The notes under the pieces were generated by a model. That model was not told the origin of the DNA. It was given only the letters and a program-made list of their open reading frames with translations, and did not search any database. A program made the translations under genes and the position numbers. 64,000 bases of DNA from Azorinus chamasolen (taxonomy: Eukaryota; Mollusca; Bivalvia; Cardiida; Solecurtidae): positions 62,848,953 to 62,912,952 of the forward strand of contig OY755239.1 in the NCBI GenBank assembly GCA_963576725.1, written 5' to 3'. Positions within the stretch are counted from its first letter, which is position 1, and every line of letters starts with the position of its first letter. Below are positions 32,168-42,551 of the stretch, piece by piece.

Positions 32168-32623
32168 TCTCACCAAGATAAAGACTACATGACATTTAGA
32201 CATGGTTTTATTTTTTCAAAACGAACACAAACAACAACACTTGACCTTATAAAGGACCCAATATCAATGCTGTCACTCAGTGGGGCTAATGCACCAGAGA
32301 GGAAATTGCCTAGCCAGTAATTATGAAGGTCTGTTGTTATAACTGCATTGCTTCCAAACTATTAGCTATGCAAAATGCTTTGCTAAATGTTACTGCAGCC
32401 AGTTATTTCCTGTTGCAGCCTGTATAATTGTAACCACTAAAGTGCTAACTACCAAAATCAGATAAGTGCTCGCAACTTCTTAATGACTTATGCAATTTTG
32501 CTCATTATATTATATTATGGCCAACTACAGTTTTAGACACCATGATGGGCTGAAGGAAGAACTGACAGGGTGATTACTATAGGGCACGCACACAAGGTGT
32601 GGGGCCCTGGTAAAAATAGAAAG
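32168..32623. other. Unassigned sequence
   Basis: No feature seen. Short antisense ORFs of 69 and 61 codons overlap the start of the following repeat. Confidence 0.4.
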
Positions 32624-33100
32624 AGCAAGAGCTGTCCACCGACAGCGCGCTCCACTTTTTTTAGTGTTGGATAGTGTAGTGGAAGCATGGGACCTGAGAC
32701 AGGGACGTACCTTGACATAAAACTTAACCAGCAACGAACATTCTTAGTCGAAAAAGGGGCATAACTATGGCAAAATTAATTTTAGGGTTACCTACCCTTG
32801 TGAAATGGGTTCACCTAGTAATAGTAAACATGCATACCAAATTTGAACCAAATATATTTGACAGTTTCTGAGACATGGACCTTAACATAAAACTTAACCA
32901 ACGATGAAAATTCTAAGTCGAAAAAGGGGCATAACTATGACTAAATTAATTTTAGGGTAACTGCCCTTGTAAAATGGATTTCCCTTGTGATAGTAAACAG
33001 GCATACCAAATTTTAACCCAATATCTTTGACAGTTTCTGAGAAATGGACCTTAACAAAAAGGTTAACAAACGCCGACGCCGAAAAAGTGTAGCTAAAAGT
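32624..33100 (+). mobile_element. Family I tandem-core element
   Basis: GCAAGAGCTGTCCACCGACA with stem GCTGTC/GACAGC, then two to three core units, GCCGACGCCG, and an AGCTAAAA end near 33095. Longer than but collinear with 4098. Confidence 0.75.
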
Positions 33101-33262
33101 GTAATTTTTGAATAATAGCAGAGGACATTGCATGTTTTGAAATCATGGTGTCAGATCAGAGTCGGCCTTGGTATTTTTTTTCACGTGTCCGAGTAAACTA
33201 TTTTCCCCTGCAAAACCATAAAAGCCTCTGTACATTATGGTCAGCATAAAGATTGAAGACTA

Positions 33263-33346
33263 GAAATGAACATGACCACAGGACACTGGTGCCTCTGCTT
33301 CATAATACAAGATGGCCATGATGACCCTGTATCACTCACCTGGTTA
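33263..33346 (+). repeat. Two 5'-end fragments (R-like, then H/J-like)
   Basis: ACTAGAAATGAACATGACCA with CAGGACACTGGTGCC resembles the start of R. ACAAGATGGCCATGATGACC with TCACTCACCTGG resembles the start of H/J. A MITE-B then sits at the TTAA after CCTGG. Confidence 0.5.
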
Positions 33347-33580
33347 ACGCTGTCCTCCATCAATACCCCTTTCTACGCCTCTGTAGTAGTCACTTTTTGA
33401 AACCATTGTGATAAAAAGAGCATTTGCTCCTTTAATTTGAGGAGCAAATGTTCTGTTTATCACTATGGTTTCAAAACTACAAAATTCTAAAAAAAATCCT
33501 TTTCTGTAATTAATGTTCCTTTTCGGTAGATTTATTCAAAGAGGTTGGATCTAAAAATAGCCTGTGAGGAAATTGGTTAA
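33344..33580 (-). mobile_element. MITE-B
   Basis: TTAACGCTGTCCTCCAT and GGAAATTGGTTAA ends. The palindrome carries an expanded loop (TTTAATTTGA). Confidence 0.9.
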
Positions 33581-33848
33581 TAGGATAAATGATCTATTAA
33601 GTACATCTTCCAAATTTGTCCAGGTCACTCACTGTTTTTCACTTTGACAGAAGACCATCTAAGACTTTTATCAAATTCTATTCTGTAGTTTAAGAGCTTA
33701 TGTCATTTTAAGAAAATTTTCACCAAAATCCATTTTTTGCTGATGTGACATAATCATTAGCCACACAAAAAAAACCCATTTATGTAACTCATATAGAGGA
33801 CCATCTTTGTCAAATCCTATTCAGTGGTTTAAAAGAACAAATTGTTCA

Positions 33849-34086
33849 TTAATGATTTACTCCATAAATACACCTTCCTTAGTAACGCCTTTGCAAACAG
33901 AGTAGACCCAGATCAGACGGCTCCTTCAGTAGCCGTGTGATCAGGGTCTACTCTGTTTGCTTACGATTCTACAGTTTCTGCCATAGCAAAACATTCCTGT
34001 GTCCATTTGCTATTATAACAATTAATCTTAGTAATATTCATGATGTAATTATTTCTTACATAAATAGTCATTGAGTAAAGGGTTAA
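33849..34086 (-). mobile_element. MITE-F
   Basis: TTAATGATTTACTCC start and GAGTAAAGGGTTAA end. Left arm CCCAGATCAG, right arm reversed CCCTGATCAC. Confidence 0.88.
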
Positions 34087-34505
34087 AATCTATTACTATC
34101 TATTGTGACCTACATTATGCAGAGGATTGGAAACATTTACTAAAACTGCCAATCTGATTGCAATTTTTTGTTGAGCAATTGAAATTCAGACATACAATAT
34201 ACAACTGTACCCTGTATTATGAAATAAATATGACCCCAAAAAATGTGAAAAATGGGTCAGCAAGTCAAAGATTAATAAATACTTAACATTTCATCTTTCT
34301 TGCCAGTATTTATTGGTCCCATAAGAAGCCTCTTACTCTGAATCAGCTGAAATAATAGAACATTTTAGGAGTTAATTTCTGGTCTGAATCCTGAGGTTAA
34401 ATCAGAACACAGAAATCCAAGCAATATGATACCAACAAAGTGGGCTATAAACAGATACTTAAAAGATACTAACTATTAGCATGCTATCAGTGAATTCTTG
34501 ACAAC
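34087..34505. other. Unassigned sequence
   Basis: No feature seen. Confidence 0.45.
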
Positions 34506-34722
34506 TTAACCCATTCCTGCATACACTATTTTTAGACCCAGCCTCTTTGAATTCAGCTACCAAAAAGGAGCATTTACTAGAGAAAAGGAAAAGTTTTAGA
34601 ATTGTGTAGTTTTGAAACCATTGTGATAAATAGAGCATTTGCTCCTAATGGGAGCAAATGGTCTATTTGTCACAATGGTTTCAGAAAGTGACTTTTAAAG
34701 AGGTGTCAATATGATGGGTTAA
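34506..34722 (+). mobile_element. MITE-B (first of a five-element chain)
   Basis: TTAA start. The right end is shortened to ATATGATGGGTTAA. Its last TTAA is the first TTAA of the next element. Confidence 0.93.
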
Positions 34723-34967
34723 CCCTTTCCCTGTTCTATGTTTATTCCAAATTTCAGTACCTACTGAATATTCATGGGCAAAATAGTTATAAAGAAATAT
34801 GGAATGTGAAACATTGTAGCCATTTTAGAAAATAAAGAAACAAACCTTTCAAATTCTATGAGCAAACAGAGCAGACCCTGATCAGACGACTCCTCTAGGA
34901 GCCATCTGATCTGGGTCTACTCTGTTTGCAAATGCGTGAAAACACGTTTATAAAAGGGAAAGGGTTA
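34719..34967 (+). mobile_element. MITE-A (second in chain)
   Basis: Full length. The right TTAA is mutated to TTAC, where a MITE-D begins. Left arm CCCTGATCAGACGACTCC, right arm reversed CCCAGATCAGATGGCTCC. Confidence 0.93.
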
Positions 34968-35126
34968 CGCAAACAGTTTGGATTCAGATGAGATGTTTAG
35001 TATTTCTGTGTCTCATCAGGATCCAAACCAATTGACTGTCTGATTGTATTTCAAAAGAGAAATATAAGAAAATTGATTTTGAGAATTGATCTTGTAGATG
35101 ACAAATACTTTGCTTGCAAGAGTTAA
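34965..35126 (+). mobile_element. MITE-D (third in chain), 5'-truncated
   Basis: Begins inside the family at GCAAACAGTTTGGATTCAG. The palindrome right arm is GTCTCATCAGGATCCAAAC and it ends GCAAGAGTTAA. Confidence 0.85.
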
Positions 35127-35309
35127 CGCTTACAACGCTGACTTTTCAAATGGACTGTTCCAAAATTCAAACAGGTCAAGCTTATGGTGAATAATTAGGG
35201 ATTCTTCTAAAGAAAAGTGTAACATGACAAATAATGTTGACCCTCTCACTTGGGTCTACACTGTTTGCAAAGGACATTAGTGACTCTTGTCCCGCACAGT
35301 AAGGGTTAA
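35123..35309 (+). mobile_element. MITE-E (fourth in chain)
   Basis: TTAACGCTTACAACGCTGAC start and CGCACAGTAAGGGTTAA end. Most of the palindrome is deleted. TTAA is shared with both neighbours. Confidence 0.9.
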
Positions 35310-35516
35310 CTCTTTCATGACCAGTGTACCTATGCAAACAGTTTGGACCCAGATAAGATACTGAGTAACTCATCTCATTAGTATCCAAACTAATTGTCAC
35401 TGGACTGGGTGTTTTTTAAACAAAAATCAAGATACATTGTAGATAAAATGAAAATTGATTTTAAAATAGCAGATTATCAGTTTGCAGACGACAAAATTTT
35501 GCAAGGAAAGAGTTAA
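35306..35516 (+). mobile_element. MITE-D (fifth in chain)
   Basis: TTAACTCTTTCATGACCAG start and GGAAAGAGTTAA end. CAGTTTGGACCCAGATAAG pairs with the reversed arm GTTTGGATACTAATGAG. Confidence 0.9.
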
Positions 35517-35616
35517 AGGAATATTGAGTTCTCCGCCGCTAGATAAGTGTCCAGTAATGGGTAATTTGGTGCTTTCCCATAGATATTAATACTTATGTCA
35601 GAGAGCTAGTACCTAT

Positions 35617-35668
35617 AAAATAATAATAATAAACAATATATAAATAATAAATAAAATAATAATAAAAT
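35617..35668. repeat. (AAT)n-rich low-complexity tract
   Basis: AATAATAATAAACAATATAT and further AATA runs. Confidence 0.85.
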
Positions 35669-35732
35669 ATCAACCTTTCATTACCATGAATATTCATGTA
35701 AGAAACAAGGGCATGTTGTATTGCTATGCAAG

Positions 35733-36756
35733 ACATGAGTCCCCCACCGGACTGAAAAAAACCTCCACTCTCCCCACCCCACCCACCCATGGTGTGGTTG
35801 ACCATGGTATATATACATGACCATCTGAATGGTATTAGTACCTACTTTCATACATTGAATCAGTAAATAAAAAGTTATTGTCCCGACAAGAAAATATGAA
35901 AAAGGGGAGTAACTCCAAAAATATTGATGCTAGAGTTATTGCCCTTGTGCATGACACTACATCTCATCACGCTTGTTCCATATGAGAAGTTTCAAATCAA
36001 TTGAACCAGTACATAAAGAGTTACTAACTGGACAAGAAAATATGAAAAGGGGAATAACTCCAACAATATAGATGCTAGAGTTATGGCCCTTGTGCATGAC
36101 ACTATCCCTCATCATGCGTGTTCCATATGTGAAGTTTCAAATCAATTGAACCAGTAGAGAAAGAGTTATTGTCCGGACAAAAAAATATGAAAAAGGGGAA
36201 TAACTCCAAAAATATTGATGCTATAATTATGGCCCTTGTGCATGACACTACTCCTGATCATGCTTCTTCAATGTGTGAAGTTATAATGAATTTGGCCTAA
36301 CTTTGTAGGAGATATTGCCCGGACACGAAGTGTGACAGACGGACTGACAAGAAAATATGAAAAAGGGGAATAACTCCAAAAATATTGATGCTAGAGTTAT
36401 GGCCCTTGTGTATGACACTACCCCTCATCATGATTGTTCCATATGTGAAGTTTCAAATCAATTGAACCAATAGATAAAGAGTTATTGTCCGGACAAAAAA
36501 ATATGTAAAAGGGGAATAACTCCAAAAATATTGATGCTAGAGTTATGACCCTTGTGCATGACACTAGCCCTCATCATGCTTCTTCAATGTGTGAAGTTAT
36601 AATTAATTTGGCTTAACTTTGTAGGAGATATGGCCCGGACAAGAAGCGTGACAGACGGACGGACAGACGGACGGACAGACGGACGGACGGACGGACAGAC
36701 GGACAGACGGAATCGAGCAAACCTATAGTCCCCCAACCGGTAACCGGTGGGGGACT
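35733..36756 (+). mobile_element. Family Z tandem-core element
   Basis: Five core units of about 142-167 bp (AAAAAGGGGAATAACTCC, AATATTGATGCTAGAGTTAT, GTGCATGACACTA) are followed by a GACGGACGGACAG minisatellite (about 36650-36712). The 3' hairpin AGTCCCCCAACCGGT / ACCGGTGGGGGACT (36727-36756) ends it, and AGTCCCCCACCGG also occurs at the 5' side. Confidence 0.85.
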
Positions 36757-36807
36757 AATAACGACAGTATTAGTATTTATTGGATGATTTTTTTTAATGG
36801 CATATGA

Positions 36808-38220
36808 AACAAGAGGGCCAAGATGGCCCTTTATCGCTCACCTGATTACCACAATTTTAAAATTATAGATAGCCCCAGGATAGGGCCAATATTTGAACAA
36901 TGTTGATAGTTGATCCTGAGCAGTGGTTCTGGAGAACAAGATTTTCAAAGATTTAGAATATTATATTGATTTTATTAAGACAATCATTCTGACCAATGAA
37001 GATTGGGCTAAAAATGTGCCCTCTAGAGTGATTTTTCTAAGATTTGCCCTAGTGACCTACTTTTTGATCCCACCCTATCCATGATCAAACTCAACCTTGA
37101 TATCATCCATACAAACATTCTAAGCAAGTTTGAGGAAGATTGGGCTAAAATGTGGCTGCTGGAGTGTAAAAAAGATTTTTCTAAGATATTGACCCCCATT
37201 CAAACTTGTCCAAGATTTTATCAGGCTAATCATTTTGACCAAGTTTCATGAAGATTTGTCTAAAAAATGTGACCTCTAGAGTGTTCACAAGGTTTTCCTA
37301 CTATTTGACCTAGTGACCTAGTTAATAACCCCGCATGCCCAATTTTCGATCTTGTCCGAGATTTTATCTATACAATCATTCTGACCAAGTTTCATGAAGA
37401 TTAGACAAAAATGTGACCACTAGATTGTTCACAAGGTTTTTCTGTTTAATCTAGTGACCTATGTTTTGACCCCATGTGACCCACTTTCAAACTGGTCCAA
37501 GATTTTTATCAAAACCAATGATTCTGATGAAGTTTTATGAAGATTCGGCTAAAAATGTGACCTCTAGAGTGTTGACAAGGTTTTCCTACTATTTGAACTA
37601 GTGACCTAGTTTTTGACCCCATATGACCCACTTTCAAACTTGTCAGAAATTTTATCAAGACAATCATTCTGACTAAGTTTCATGAAGATTGGACAAAAAA
37701 ATGTGACCACGAGTGTTCACAAGGTTTTTCTGTTTGGCCTAGTGACCTATTTTTGACTCCATGTGACCCACTTTCAAACTCGTCCGAGATTTTATCAAAA
37801 CAATCATGCTGATACAGTTTCATGTAGATCTGGCAACAAATGTGACTTCTAGGATGTTCACAAGGTTTTTTCTGCTATTTGACCTAGTGACCTATTTTTT
37901 GATCCCACATGACCCACTTTAAAACTCGTCCAAGATTTTATTAGGACAATCGTTCTGGCCATGTTTCATGAAAATTGAGACCTCTAGAGTGTTCACAAGG
38001 TTTTTTCTACTATATGACCTAGTGACCTAGTTTTTAATCCCACATAACCCATTTTAGAACTGGTCTGAGATTTTATCAAGACAATCCAAGTTTCATAAAG
38101 ATTGAACTAAAATTATGACCACTAGAGTGTTCACAAGCAAATTGTTGACGACGGATGACGCACGCCGGACATTCAAGTCTCCGAAAAGCTCACCCTGGGC
38201 TTTGCTCAGGTGAGCTAGAA
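36808..38220 (+). mobile_element. Family J tandem-core element
   Basis: AACAAGAGGGCCAAGATGGC with perfect stem AGGGCCA/TGGCCCT and TCGCTCACCTG. Eight or so units near 145 bp follow. It ends GACGCACGCCGGACATTCAA and hairpin CTCACCCTGGGC / GCTCAGGTGAG, CTAGAAA. It carries more units than 6679. Confidence 0.87.
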
Positions 38221-38458
38221 ACATAGTAAAGGGTTAAATCAATATTGTAGTGATAGCCTTTCCCTCATCTGATTCAAGTCGGCCTTGTTTTCCAAATTAT
38301 TTCGAAAGCTTCAACCATCTTAGTAAAGGATGACAAAACTATTTGGGCAATATGGCATTGATATCCAGACATATCAAGTCAGTTAAATAATCCCTTCTAA
38401 AGCTTCACTTAGGCCAAAATGAAAGAAATAACCTCTATGGTCCCTGTCTGTCGCAGTT

Positions 38459-38672
38459 TTAACTCTTTGCAAACTAGCGGCAAAACTGTGATTACCTATG
38501 CAAACAGTTTGGATCCAGATGAGACGCCGCATAATGCGGTGTCTCATCAGGATCCAAACTGTTTGTCACCATCACCATATTTTTGTAAAGAAATGAGAGA
38601 AATTTTATTTTTAGAATTGAAGCAGACGACAATTGCTGCAGACGAAAAATTACTTAGCGTGCAAAGAGTTAA
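38459..38672 (+). mobile_element. MITE-D
   Basis: 214 bp with TTAA ends. Palindrome CAGTTTGGATCCAGATGAGA / TCTCATCAGGATCCAAACTG around CGCCGCATAATGCGGTG. The 97-codon ORF over it is incidental. Confidence 0.93.
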
Positions 38673-38706
38673 TAAACTACAACAGAATAATCGCTCAAAG
38701 AACCTT

Positions 38707-38869
38707 TATTGACCTATTACTCCATAAATATGTCTTTTTTATGCCATTGCAAACGGAGTAGACCCAGATCAATCAGCTCCTGTGTCCATGAACAATTATT
38801 ACAATTAATCTAATTAATATTCATGAGGTCATTATTTCCTACAAGGATATTCATGGAGTAAAGGGTTAA
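38707..38869 (-). mobile_element. MITE-F, palindrome half deleted
   Basis: ATTACTCCATAAATATG start and GGAGTAAAGGGTTAA end. After CAATCAGCTCCTG it jumps to the outer body. Confidence 0.85.
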
Positions 38870-38919
38870 AATGAGTATTGAGAGAAAAAAACAAGAGAGT
38901 AATCCAGCTTACCCAACTT

Positions 38920-39050
38920 ACCGTAAGTATTCCGACAAACAAATTTAGGTAAATAGTGCAGACTCGGATCAAACGGTTCCTGAAGGAAACATATGATCAG
39001 GGTCTACACTATTTTCCTCAGATATTCAAATTACATTATTTTGTTACAGT
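38920..39050. repeat. K2 palindromic repeat
   Basis: GTAAATAGTGCAGACTCGG pairs with GGGTCTACACTATTTTCC around CGGTTCCTGAAGGAAAC. The left flank CCGACAAACAAATTTAGG matches 800-825. Confidence 0.6.
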
Positions 39051-39130
39051 AAGTTAAGATACGGGGAATTCTAAGAGGTTGTTTTGAATCTGAATTACCC
39101 CAAAAGTGCATCCATTAAACTTCGGTGACA

Positions 39131-39886
39131 AACAAGATGTGTTTGTGAAACACTAATGCCCCCGATATGACCTTTGACCCTGAAGGTTGACCTTGACATG
39201 TCACCCCTCAAACTGCAGCTTCATGAGATACACATGCATACCAAATATCAAGTCTGTATCTCTACTGGTTCAAAAGTTATGGCAAATGTTAAAGTCAGTG
39301 ACCATTGACCCTGAAGGATGACCTTGACATGCCAACAATCAAACTGTGCAGCTTCATGAGATACACATGCATACCAAATATCAAGTATGTATCTCTACTG
39401 GTTCAAAAGTTATGGCCAATGTTAAAGTCGGTGACCTTTGATCCTGAGGGATGACCTTGACGTGTCACCCTCAAAATGTGCAGCTTCATGAGATACACAT
39501 GCATGCCAAATATCAAGTCTCCATGTGTACTGTTCAAAAGTTATGGCCAATGCTAAAGTTGTTGATTTGACCTATATATTTGACCTCTGACCTTGAAGGT
39601 TGACTTTGACCTTGACATTTCACTCCTCAACATGTGTGACTTTATGAGATACATATGCATGCCAAATATCAAGTCCCTATCTCCACAGATTTAAAAGTTA
39701 TGTCCAATGTTAAAGTTGCTGGCAAACAAACAAACACCTGACTTTTGACCCTAAAGGATGACCTTGACCTTGACATGTTACCGCTCAAAATGTGAAGCTA
39801 CTTAAGATGCACTTGCAGGCCAAATATCAAGTCTCTATCTCTACAGGTTCAAAAGTTGTGGCCAACTTGTTAAAGGTGGTGATTTG
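39131..39886 (+). mobile_element. Family X tandem-core element
   Basis: ACAAGATGTGTTTGTGAAAC with stem GTGTTT/AAACAC, then about five units near 145-160 bp (GACCTTTGACCCTGAAGG, TGAGATACACATGCAT, CAAATATCAAGTCT, TTCAAAAGTTATGGCCA). The 3' end is cut by a half G element. Confidence 0.85.
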
Positions 39887-39992
39887 AGACGATTCTAAAG
39901 AGTGGTCACAGTATAGGGTTTAGTGGAGAAATAAAGGAGTTATTCTTGAAATTGTTTAAATTTACGCACCTTATCTTGACCCCTGAGTTTGG
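39887..39992. mobile_element. Family G foldback element, right half
   Basis: Starts at the palindrome apex (GAGACGATTCTAAAGAGTGG) and runs to CTTATCTTGACCCCTGAG. Confidence 0.75.
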
Positions 39993-40133
39993 ATCCTGGT
40001 GACGTGCCAAGTAACTCTGCATCTCGTCAGGAACCAAGCTGTTTGACGCTCTGGCTGCACTTTAGAAGAGAAGTAAAGGAAAATATTAACATTAAAATTT
40101 TAAATGTTAACATTTGCAGACAACAATTATTAA
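39993..40133 (+). mobile_element. MITE-D, truncated
   Basis: GTTTGGATCCTGGTGACG pairs with CGTCAGGAACCAAGC. Both arms read CCTG. The body GCAGACAACAATTATTAA leads into a MITE-B. Confidence 0.7.
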
Positions 40134-40357
40134 CCCTTTCCTCCATAAATACTCCTTTCTACCCGCTCTGTAATAACCACTTCTTGAAACCATTGTGATA
40201 ATAAGAGCATTTGCTCCTATAGGAGCAAATGCTCTATTTATCACTGGTTTCAAAGTACAACAATCTAAGATTTTACTTTCCTCTAGTAAATGCTCCTTTT
40301 GGGTAGATTCATTCCAAGAGGTTGGGTCTAACAATAGCCTATGGAGGAAAGGGTTAA
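40130..40357 (-). mobile_element. MITE-B
   Basis: TTAACCCTTTCCTCCAT start and ATGGAGGAAAGGGTTAA end. It sits between two MITE-D copies and shares TTAA with both. Confidence 0.93.
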
Positions 40358-40555
40358 AGTTATCTCTTTGCACGCTAGTAGCGAAACTGTGATTACACAC
40401 GCAAACAGTTTGGATCCAGATTAGACGCCACATCAGGATCCACACTGTTTGACACTTTGGCCAAATTTTGCAAAGAAAAGAGAAATTTTATATTGAGAAT
40501 TGAAGCAGACGACAATTGTTGGAGACGAAAAACTACTTAGCATGCAAAGAGTTAA
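40354..40555 (+). mobile_element. MITE-D
   Basis: TCTCTTTGCACGCTAG start after TTAAAGTTA, and GCATGCAAAGAGTTAA end. The palindrome apex is shortened (GATTAGACGCCACATC). Confidence 0.88.
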
Positions 40556-41095
40556 ACATCATTTTATGAATCATATCAATTTCACGCACATACTGTTTCA
40601 TTATCAAACATATCAACATGGAAATCTTTGGTTTTGTGGGAGGATTTTGTTTCATGCACACTGGGTATTTTGTTCCATTCAACTAGTGTCAATCAGTATG
40701 CAGACTGAAATGGACTTGGATCGTCATGGGAGACGAGGATTATAAACAAGTACTGAGAAGGCTTCAGCCACTGGGAACTTCTTACTCTATCCTACAGACT
40801 ATAAATCACCAGGCTGATTGAGTGACATTGCAGTGAAAAGACCCTAGTTCCCTAGAGACACAACCATGCTTCATCATATCGCTAAACAGGCCTGATTTGG
40901 TTAACATTGAAAAAGAAGATCTGCTGGAGAAAAAAACGGTCTTGTTGCTTTAGAATATAAACGAAACATCTTTTACAAAACTATGAGAAAGTACCTATGG
41001 AGACACATTCTAACATGTGTTTCAAATGACATTCATCAATAACTGAACCTGTGACCTCTTTACCTCATGAATATTCATAAAAGAAATAAATAGAA
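40556..41095. other. Unassigned sequence
   Basis: An isolated F-like TTACCTCATGAATATTCATA lies near 41060. No other feature seen. The 81-codon ORF at 40500 starts in MITE-D. Confidence 0.4.
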
Positions 41096-41850
41096 CTACA
41101 TGTATCACTAATGGAATATCCGCGCACAGCAGCCTAGATCGCAAATCCAAATACCCATGTTTCAAGCCAAAATAACAAAAAATACTCAAAGTTCAAATGC
41201 AGATAATTCTGCAATGCTCAGTAGTAAACACATGACAATTACATCTGGCACATCTACTATTTGTGTTAATTATGTATACCAAATAAGTCAATAACTTTAA
41301 AACTGAAGGAGGAGTTCAGACCACCAGACAGGGTCATTCCAGTATATACCGTAACTAGAGGTGTAACAATAGGTCGAACTATCGAGCTATCGCAATAGTT
41401 GAGCTTGCAACAGTAATAGTTTGATAGTAATTCTGACAATCGAGAACTATCGCTAGTAGTTAATTTAACAATCGATAGTTTCAGAAACCTCTGTCTTTAA
41501 AGTGAGTCTACCCTGTTTGCAAATAAATGAAAACATGTTTGTGTATATCATTTAGATGGTTTATAAATATCATGCATATGTATTTGTGTTGCTTTGTATG
41601 CTGTTTCTATAATTATAAAGATAAGAAAGCTGATCTTAAGTGTTGATCTAGTCATTTTGATTTGCTACCATTCTCTTATAAGTTTTTAGAAAAAAACTAT
41701 TGTGATAGTATTGCAATAGTTTCTAAACTATTGCAATAGTATTGTCACAGTATTTTGATTATCGCAATACTATCGTGATAGTCATTTTGGCCTCAATAGT
41801 CACCCCTATAACTGTAACCCCTCAAACAAGTTTGTGGGGGTATGAGGATT
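41096..41850 (+). mobile_element. Family Q element interrupted by a hAT-like insertion
   Basis: ATATCCGCGCACAGCAGC start and one core unit to AGGGTCATTCCAGTATA. Q then resumes after 41810 with CCCTCAAACAAGTTTGTG and GGGGTATGA. Confidence 0.8.
41356..41810. mobile_element. hAT-like element, 455 bp, inserted in Q
   Basis: Left TAGAGGTGTAACAATAGG, right CAATAGTCACCCCTATA. Flanks ACCGTAAC and ACTGTAAC match at 7 of 8. Both subterminal regions are rich in ACTATCGCAATAG / CTATTGCAATAG motifs. Confidence 0.75.
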
Positions 41851-41924
41851 GAAAGAATATCAGTTAGATGATTTTTTTTAAAACAGTAGTATGAACAACA
41901 ACATTTTTGGCAATGGCAGAATCA

Positions 41925-42024
41925 GATTAGTAGAACCTAAGCAGCCATCAAAATGAGGTCTAATTATGGGCCTGTATGGCAGGTAGCATCTTAATGCAGG
42001 TCAAAAGTAATGCAGAAAGCTCCT
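41925..42024. repeat. Foldback U fragment
   Basis: TCTAATTATGGGCCTGTATG, then TTAATGCAGGTCAAAAGTAA, matches the left arm and centre of 15708. Confidence 0.55.
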
Positions 42025-42188
42025 TTCTGAAACCATTGTGATAAATGGAGCATTTGCTCAATAGGAGCAAATGCTCTATTATCACAATGGTTTGAAAACT
42101 ACACAATTCTAAAATTTTCCTTTTCCCTTAGTAAATGCTCCTTTTCAGTATAGATGATCTAACAGTAACGTATGAGGTAATGGGTTAA
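42025..42188 (-). mobile_element. MITE-B, left end missing
   Basis: Begins near the palindrome (TTTCTGAAACCATTGTGATA). The right end GAGGTAATGGGTTAA is intact. Confidence 0.9.
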
Positions 42189-42226
42189 ATATAACTCTGA
42201 TATATAGGATCATCTAGTTAAGTTGG

Positions 42227-42455
42227 TTAACCCATTCCCTCGTAGGCTATTTTTAGACCCAACCTCTTTGAATAAATCTACCAAAAAGGAGCATTTACTA
42301 GAGAAAAGGATTTTTTTTATAATTGTGTAGTATTGAAACCATTGTGATAAATAGAACATTAATATTGCTCTTATGGAGAAAATGCTCTATTTATCACAAT
42401 GGTTTCAAGAAGTGACTATTACAGAGGCATATTAAATAATGGAGGAAAGGGCTAA
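42227..42455 (+). mobile_element. MITE-B
   Basis: TTAACCCATTCCCTCGTAGG start and GGAGGAAAGGGCTAAC end. The left arm has an ATTAATA insertion. Confidence 0.92.
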
Positions 42456-42551
42456 CATCCATTTTTTCTGTTTAGGAGAAGATGTGGAACTTGATGAAAA
42501 AATGGATATAGTAGAGGAGATATGATCAGGACAAGGAATGTATTAGTTTAA

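Noticed and set aside
32911..33133. 79-codon antisense ORF
   Set aside because: Translation of family I core units.
36650..36712. GACGGACG tract considered as an independent microsatellite locus
   Set aside because: The same tract precedes the 3' hairpin in several ACAAGAG-type elements, so it is treated as part of family Z.
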